Positions 7,688-10,973 of a stretch of 10,973 nucleotides of DNA are shown piece by piece. How positions within the stretch are numbered: position 1 is the first letter of the stretch; the number at the start of each line of letters is the position of its first letter. A program made the position numbers and the translations under genes. The notes under the pieces are model-generated. The model searched no databases and was not told the DNA's origin. It saw only the letters and a list, made by a program, of their open reading frames with translations. This DNA is from Balneolia bacterium (lineage in GTDB: Bacteria; Bacteroidota; Rhodothermia; Balneolales; Cyclonatronaceae), in contig PXDL01000071.1 in assembly GCA_003566395.1 (NCBI GenBank), positions 1 through 10,973 of the forward strand, in the 5' to 3' direction.

Positions 7688-8932
7688 ATGATAATCCTTT
7701 TTCTGTTGCTGTTTCTGAGTCAGACTATTTCAGGTACTGACCGTATTAGTCAACTGATAGCGAAAAACGAGCTGGATGAAGCCGCTGAACTACTGGAAGA
7801 AAAAGTATCCGGCGATTCCAAGACCGAAGATTTGCTGTTGTTGATGCATGTGTATCATCAGTTAATGAACCCCGGGGCCGTACAACAGCTATGGAATGAA
7901 CATCAAACAGGGTTGGAATCGGAGGGAAGAGCGCTCTACTACACCGGTATCGCTGCCTATCGTACCGGAAACTCATCGGTTGCCGTTGATCTTCTAAAAA
8001 GAGCTAAATCCGGTGTTAGTCAGCAAATACCTGCGTTAATTGCATTGGCACGCATTTATGAAGAGAATCGAAATGCGCAAGAGGCATTACTGACATATCG
8101 GGAGTTGGTGCGGCTTCAGCCCGATAACATGCAGTTCCAAATTATGGAGGGTAAATTTCTCATGCGGACCGATGCATATGAAGAAGCTATCGTAGTGCTA
8201 AGTAAAGTACTACGCAAAGCCCCTCAAAACGCAAATGCCCTTTATTTACTGGCACAAAGCCTGATGGCCACGGAACAGTACAATGAAGCCCTCAAAATTG
8301 CGGAGCAGGGGCTTGAACATTTTCCCGAACACACACCAATACTCAATGTAGCAGCGAGAATTCATTATAGGTTAAAACAATATGGGAAGGCGCTGCAGTT
8401 ATGGGAAAAGATATATTCCACGGGGAACGGTAACGTTATAACTTACAGAAACATAGCGCTGAGTTATTATGCAATAAACCAAAACGATAAAGCGCTCGAA
8501 TGGTTCATAAAAGTACTGGATGAAGACCCAATGGATATGAATGCGCTGTTTTATGCTGCGGTCATTTACCGGGATAAAGAAGATTTCATAAGAGCAGAGC
8601 AGCTGCTCGATCTTTTGATTGAGACACAGTCGGATGACTTTTTTAGAGATTCGCTCATTCAGCGAGCCATAACACGGGAAAAGATGGAAAGATACACCGA
8701 CAGTATAAAAGATTACCGTCTTGCCGGAAAGCTTCAGCCGGACTACGCCGTAAGCTGGTACTTCAAAGCTGTGGTATATGACCACCGGTTGAACAATCCT
8801 GCTGCCGCCAAAGAGAAGTACACTACGTTTCTTGAGCACCCCGACATCGATCAGAATCTCCGGGATTATGCGCGTTCTCGGGTAAGAGTGTTAACCGAAG
8901 AGATGTTTTTCCGGGGAGAAGGAAGCGAATGA
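7688..8932 (+). CDS. Exported tetratricopeptide-repeat (TPR) protein
   Basis: This 414-residue protein starts with a short hydrophobic signal sequence (residues 1-16, ending TISG) and is then almost entirely helical TPR repeats. These serve as protein-protein interaction scaffolds, here presumably in the periplasm or on the outer-membrane face. The clearest repeats, each about 34 residues with the W/L-G-Y-A-P pattern, lie at about 114-147, 148-181, 182-215, 216-249, 250-283, 284-317, 321-354 and 355-388; more divergent ones precede them. Examples are ANALYLLAQSLMATEQYNEA at 182-201 and ITYRNIALSYYAINQNDKA at 251-269. No enzymatic domain is seen. The ATG at 7688 lacks a Shine-Dalgarno. It has its own promoter, and a gene-poor region follows. 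The partner is unknown; relatives often serve in envelope assembly or secretion. Confidence 0.88.
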   Translation: MIILFLLLFLSQTISGTDRISQLIAKNELDEAAELLEEKVSGDSKTEDLLLLMHVYHQLMNPGAVQQLWNEHQTGLESEGRALYYTGIAAYRTGNSSVAVDLLKRAKSGVSQQIPALIALARIYEENRNAQEALLTYRELVRLQPDNMQFQIMEGKFLMRTDAYEEAIVVLSKVLRKAPQNANALYLLAQSLMATEQYNEALKIAEQGLEHFPEHTPILNVAARIHYRLKQYGKALQLWEKIYSTGNGNVITYRNIALSYYAINQNDKALEWFIKVLDEDPMDMNALFYAAVIYRDKEDFIRAEQLLDLLIETQSDDFFRDSLIQRAITREKMERYTDSIKDYRLAGKLQPDYAVSWYFKAVVYDHRLNNPAAAKEKYTTFLEHPDIDQNLRDYARSRVRVLTEEMFFRGEGSE

Positions 8933-9010
8933 ATTTGCAGGCTATGGCCAAATCTAAGTTCGATTAATAATATCCTATTCCGCGGAAGGTGTTTTCAAAT
9001 GGCTGCGATC

Positions 9011-9144
9011 AATCCGGCCTTGAAATAAATGGGACAGGTCGTTCCGCTCCCAATGGTGAATGGTGAATTTTGGATTGTGAATGGTTGTCCGGGGAAAACT
9101 GAATATTTCTGTATTTGATACCTGCATGAAATAATCCGGCCTTG
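9011..9144 (+). repeat. Pair of 12-bp direct repeats
   Basis: AATCCGGCCTTG occurs at 9011-9022 and again at 9133-9144. Both copies are followed by similar A-rich sequence ending in AAATGG. The copies bracket about 110 bp. They may be the ends of a small duplicated or inserted segment. Confidence 0.6.
9052..9085 (+). repeat. Short GTGAATG-type tandem repeat
   Basis: AATGGTG is repeated back to back at 9052-9058 and 9059-9065, and a related GTGAATGGT follows at 9077-9085 after a T-rich spacer. Such GAATGGTGAAT runs are, from general experience, found in intergenic dispersed repeats of several bacterial groups; that comparison is recollection, not a search. Confidence 0.5.
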
Positions 9145-9145
9145 T

Positions 9146-9284
9146 GAAAAAATGGCGTTAAGAACAACGTGGAGTGGAGCGTTAAAAAAGAAACCTCTCC
9201 GCCGAGTAGTTCTCGGAATTGCCCGGAGGGATGGGGAGCTTTGGTTTCTTTTAGCGGAACGTAACGGGGTTTAGCCATTTTTTC
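9146..9284. repeat. Nested inverted-repeat element (candidate structured RNA or mobile-element-like repeat)
   Basis: No convincing gene covers this stretch, but its base pairing is striking. An outer perfect 11-bp inverted repeat pairs 9146-9156 (GAAAAAATGGC) with 9274-9284. Inside it CGTT (9180-9183) can pair with AACG (9258-9261), and a second perfect 10-bp repeat pairs AAAAGAAACC (9186-9195) with 9243-9252. Further in, TCTCC (9196-9200) pairs with GGGGA (9233-9237) allowing one G-U. The apex has two hairpins: CCGAG/CTCGG (9202-9206 with 9212-9216, 5-nt loop) and CCC/GGG (9222-9224 with 9228-9230). The strand is not determined. It could be a folded RNA, a palindromic dispersed repeat or a non-autonomous element. 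Confidence 0.55.
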
Positions 9285-9301
9285 CAGCCGGCGGTTTTTG
9301 G

Positions 9302-9327
9302 TTACCTTTTGTCCGCACAAAAGGTAA
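9302..9327. repeat. Perfect 11-bp palindromic hairpin
   Basis: TTACCTTTTGT (9302-9312) and ACAAAAGGTAA (9317-9327) are exact reverse complements separated by CCGC. It lies 17 bp after the nested inverted-repeat element, and the two may be one unit. Neither side carries the uninterrupted T-run next to the stem that an intrinsic terminator needs, so I do not call it a terminator. Confidence 0.65.
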
Positions 9328-9587
9328 AGAATGCTTTTTTCGAGATCGGAGCTACAAGATTGCTGACAACCAATGGGGTTCGATTTAGTCTACTCAAAAA
9401 GCAGCGGCACATCATGCCTATTATCTGCTTTCTATGAATCCGTTGGAATTAACCGGACACTAGTGTATTCAAAACCAGCATTCAGGCCGTCATCGGATTT
9501 AGTGCAGTACTGGCTGAGGTTAAAAAATGAAATTCTATCGAATTCCTTGAGTTAAAAACTGCACAGGCTCTTGAGAATATTCAGCAG
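9328..9587. other. Unassigned AT-leaning DNA upstream of the PIN module
   Basis: No protein here is recognisable. A 60-codon open frame at 9373-9555 has no family signature and lacks a ribosome site. TTAACCGGACACTAG near 9460 looks like the kind of sequence found at insertion-sequence ends, but no transposase is adjacent. The last part (9515-9587) holds a ribosome site and ATG that probably once started the gene at 9588. Confidence 0.35.
9515..9529 (+). promoter_or_regulatory. Ribosome binding site and ATG of a probably frameshifted start
   Basis: TGAGGT (9515-9520) lies 6 nt before ATG at 9527, an ideal arrangement rare in this window. Translation from this ATG reads MKFYRIP and stops at 9548-9550. 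Removing a single base around 9541-9543 would join it to the open frame of the downstream gene (…FLELKTAQALENIQQLSYQ). Confidence 0.45.
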
Positions 9588-10055
9588 TTGTCCTATCAGA
9601 AAAATTATGATTTTGAGATATATACCTCAACTAATTTGGATGTTTCTCTTGTTATATCCCCAAATTCCGAGTTCTTGAGGAAAGATAATATACTGGTGGA
9701 TGCTGAATTATATTTCTATGGTACATTAATCAATGCCGGCGGAAAGAATAAAGCTAATATTCACATTGATACTGATGAGTTTGGTTCCCTGACATTTGAG
9801 ACCGATAAGGATTTTATCAGGGATCGGGAAGAAAACTTTTTGTATAAGAAATTTGGGGTAAGAGCAATTGGCAAGCAAAATCCTGAGACAGGTGAATTTG
9901 ATAGAGGCTCACTGTCACTTTTGGAACTCATTGACTATTCACCAGTATTTGACAAATCTTATCTTGACACCCTTATTCAAAAAGCAAAGAATAGCTGGAT
10001 GGGTGTCGATCCGGACAGATGGCTAAGTGAACTGAGAGGAGAATATGAAGCATAG
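9588..10055 (+). CDS. Unknown protein paired with PIN-domain gene (putative antitoxin)
   Basis: Counted from TTG 9588 the product has 155 residues; the frame stays open upstream to 9531 with no ATG, so the true start is uncertain. I do not recognise the family. The N-terminal two thirds looks like an alternating beta-rich domain (YDFEIYTSTNLDVSLVIS at 7-24; ILVDAELYFYGTLINAGG at 35-52). The end is helical (YLDTLIQKAKNSW at 125-137), followed by GVDPDRWLSELRGEYEA at 139-155. A short tryptophan-containing acidic tail like this is common in partners of PIN toxins. The last 11 bp overlap the PIN gene, which strongly suggests co-expression. Lower GC than the flanking core genes suggests acquisition. 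The antitoxin role is inferred only from context; at about 155-175 residues it is larger than ordinary VapB proteins. Confidence 0.65.
   Translation: MSYQKNYDFEIYTSTNLDVSLVISPNSEFLRKDNILVDAELYFYGTLINAGGKNKANIHIDTDEFGSLTFETDKDFIRDREENFLYKKFGVRAIGKQNPETGEFDRGSLSLLELIDYSPVFDKSYLDTLIQKAKNSWMGVDPDRWLSELRGEYEA
10034..10047 (+). promoter_or_regulatory. Strong Shine-Dalgarno for the PIN gene
   Basis: GAGAGGAG (10034-10041) stands just before ATG at 10045, inside the end of the upstream gene. Most other genes in the window have no such site, so this marks a different translation style and fixes the PIN start. Confidence 0.7.
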
Positions 10056-10530
10056 TGTATTACTTGATACCAGTTTTTTTATCAGGCTATTGAATGACGA
10101 TGATCCGCTTCACGAGAATGCTTTAAATTACTTCAGGTATTACCTGAAAAACAAGGTACTAACCCGTATATCTACAATATCGATTGCTGAATATTGTGTT
10201 AAAGGAAACATCAAAGAATTGCCATTGGGGAATTTGCAAATCGTACCCTTCAATGTGGTCCATGCGAAGCGGGCAGGTGAGTTCGCTGAAATTATTTTCA
10301 CAGAGAAAAACATAACCGGGGCTGAATTAAGTCCGAGGGCTATTATTCCGAATGATTCCAAGCTTTTTGCTCAAGCCGATTGCGAAGTGTCCACTTCATG
10401 GTTTGTGACATCGGATATCAGGTCGAAAAAAACCATTTCTCTTTTGGAACACAAAGCAAGACCTCAATTTCAACTAATCGATATTTCAACGCCTTACAAT
10501 GAGGCGTATGGTATTTTCGATTTTCAATAG
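10045..10530 (+). CDS. PIN-domain ribonuclease-like protein (putative toxin)
   Basis: PIN domains are metal-dependent RNases; in VapC-type toxin-antitoxin pairs they cleave tRNA, rRNA or mRNA when free of the antitoxin. The 161-residue protein shows the acidic set expected for the active site: D8 in VLLDTSFFIRLL, E49 in ISIAEYC, D104 in IIPNDSKLFAQAD and D124 in VTSDIRSKK. It is longer than typical VapC (about 125-140), with an extra loop at about 85-103 (TEKNITGAELSPRAI) and a tail YNEAYGIFDFQ. It overlaps the upstream gene by 11 bp, has its own strong ribosome site, and is followed by a strong hairpin terminator. It is AT-rich relative to the core genes, consistent with horizontal transfer. 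The fold call is firm; toxicity and target are inferred. Confidence 0.85.
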   Translation: MKHSVLLDTSFFIRLLNDDDPLHENALNYFRYYLKNKVLTRISTISIAEYCVKGNIKELPLGNLQIVPFNVVHAKRAGEFAEIIFTEKNITGAELSPRAIIPNDSKLFAQADCEVSTSWFVTSDIRSKKTISLLEHKARPQFQLIDISTPYNEAYGIFDFQ

Positions 10531-10616
10531 TGTTGTGTACGGTCGTTCGAATTGATAAAAAGTGATTTAAAGTCAGCTATAATTGGAAAATTCCTCCGTG
10601 TCTCATTCTTCATACA

Positions 10617-10657
10617 AAGAAAGCCACCGATCTCATGCTGAAGACGGTGGCTTTCTT
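10617..10657. terminator. Bidirectional intrinsic terminator
   Basis: A perfect 13-bp stem, AAGAAAGCCACCG (10617-10629) with its exact complement at 10645-10657, closes a 15-nt loop that can extend by a further three pairs (TCT/AGA). The A-rich left side and T-rich right side suit both directions. It sits between the end of the PIN gene (plus) and the end of the convergent hydrolase gene (minus). Confidence 0.85.
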
Positions 10658-10673
10658 GCTAAGAGTTCGAGCG

Positions 10674-10973
10674 CTACTTCAAAAACCGATCCAGCCAGCC
10701 GTAGAATTCACGATGCCAGAGCAGGCTGTTTTGGGGGCTCAGAATCCAGTGGTTTTCGTGTGGAAAAAGAAGCAGCCTGCTTTCGATTCCCATAGCCTGT
10801 GCCACGGTAAAGGCCTGCATGCTTTCACTCACCGGAACGCGGTAGTCGCGCTCGCCATGGATGATGAGCATGGGCGTATCCCAATTTTGAACATACAGGT
10901 GAGGAGAGTGCTGCTCGTAGCTGACCGGCCTTGGTTCATCCCAGTATGCGCCGTCCAGATCAAAATGGACAAA
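10674..10973 (-). CDS. S9-family prolyl oligopeptidase-like hydrolase, C-terminal fragment
   Basis: The minus-strand frame enters from the right edge and ends at TAG 10674-10676, giving the last 99 residues of an alpha/beta-hydrolase. LIIHGERDYRVP (36-47 of the fragment) holds the catalytic aspartate D43, and FPHENHW (70-76) carries the catalytic histidine region, most likely H75. WHREFYGWLDRFLK is the usual S9 terminal helix. The nucleophile serine (GxSxGG) must lie outside the window. Members cleave peptides after proline or release dipeptides in the periplasm, and some act as acylaminoacyl peptidases. The ending SYEQHSPHLYVQNWDTP before the aspartate motif is typical of dipeptidyl-peptidase-like S9 proteins. 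The gene is convergent with the PIN module across a shared terminator. Confidence 0.88.
   Translation of the reverse strand, partial: FVHFDLDGAYWDEPRPVSYEQHSPHLYVQNWDTPMLIIHGERDYRVPVSESMQAFTVAQAMGIESRLLLFPHENHWILSPQNSLLWHREFYGWLDRFLK

Noticed and set aside
8960..9000. TTCCGCGGAA palindrome after the TPR gene as a terminator
   Set aside because: It is only a 10-bp palindrome without a loop or a T-run, so it does not meet the criteria for an intrinsic terminator.
9009..9320. Minus-strand 103-residue open frame (MCGQKVTKNRR…)
   Set aside because: It runs through the nested inverted repeats and short tandem repeats, so its sequence is explained by repeat structure. It has no recognisable domain. 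It could still be a spurious peptide recurring wherever the repeat occurs.
9373..9555. Plus-strand 60-residue open frame with two LVYSK segments
   Set aside because: No ribosome site, no known family, and it overlaps the probable original start of the downstream gene in another frame.
10583..10795. Plus-strand 70-residue frame spanning the terminator
   Set aside because: It crosses the hairpin terminator and the antisense of the S9 hydrolase C-terminus; no domain or ribosome site.

Overview
The window looks like chromosomal DNA of a mid-GC member of the Bacteroidota/Balneolota/Rhodothermota group. That placement is an inference: most housekeeping genes here have no Shine-Dalgarno sequence in front of the start codon, GC is roughly half by eye, and the gene set (DnaG, QueD/QueE, TPR and S9 peptidase proteins) fits. 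No ribosomal RNA or tRNA is present, so the lineage cannot be fixed.

Layout: (1) 1-1341, minus strand: a nitroreductase-family flavoprotein cut by the left window edge, preceded by a PlsC-type acyltransferase. (2) 1515-4160, plus strand: an O-methyltransferase and DNA primase DnaG, 15 bp apart and probably co-transcribed. (3) 4166-5739, minus strand: a seven-helix UPF0126/TRIC-type membrane protein and, immediately upstream, an exported protein of unknown function; this unit converges on dnaG with only 5 bp between stop codons. (4) 5854-7591, plus strand: a tight queD-queE-SDR operon, with queuosine/7-deazaguanine precursor synthesis followed by a short-chain dehydrogenase. (5) 7688-8932, plus strand: a secreted TPR-repeat protein behind a good sigma70-like promoter. 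(6) 8933-9587: about 650 bp with no convincing gene. It holds a short direct repeat, a GTGAATG-type repeat, a nested inverted-repeat element of about 140 bp, an 11-bp perfect palindrome and some unassigned DNA. (7) 9588-10530, plus strand: an AT-rich two-gene module with an unknown ~155-aa protein overlapping a PIN-domain protein, resembling a toxin-antitoxin pair and probably acquired. It ends at a strong bidirectional hairpin terminator. (8) 10674-10973, minus strand: the C-terminus of an S9-family (prolyl oligopeptidase-like) hydrolase cut by the right edge.

The left three quarters is ordinary core genome. The accessory part is 8933-10660, where repeat-like structured DNA sits beside a module that differs from its neighbours in base composition and in its translation signals. 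The two points most worth a second look are the nested inverted-repeat element at 9146-9327 and the PIN-domain pair, whose upstream partner appears to have lost its natural start through a one-base frameshift.
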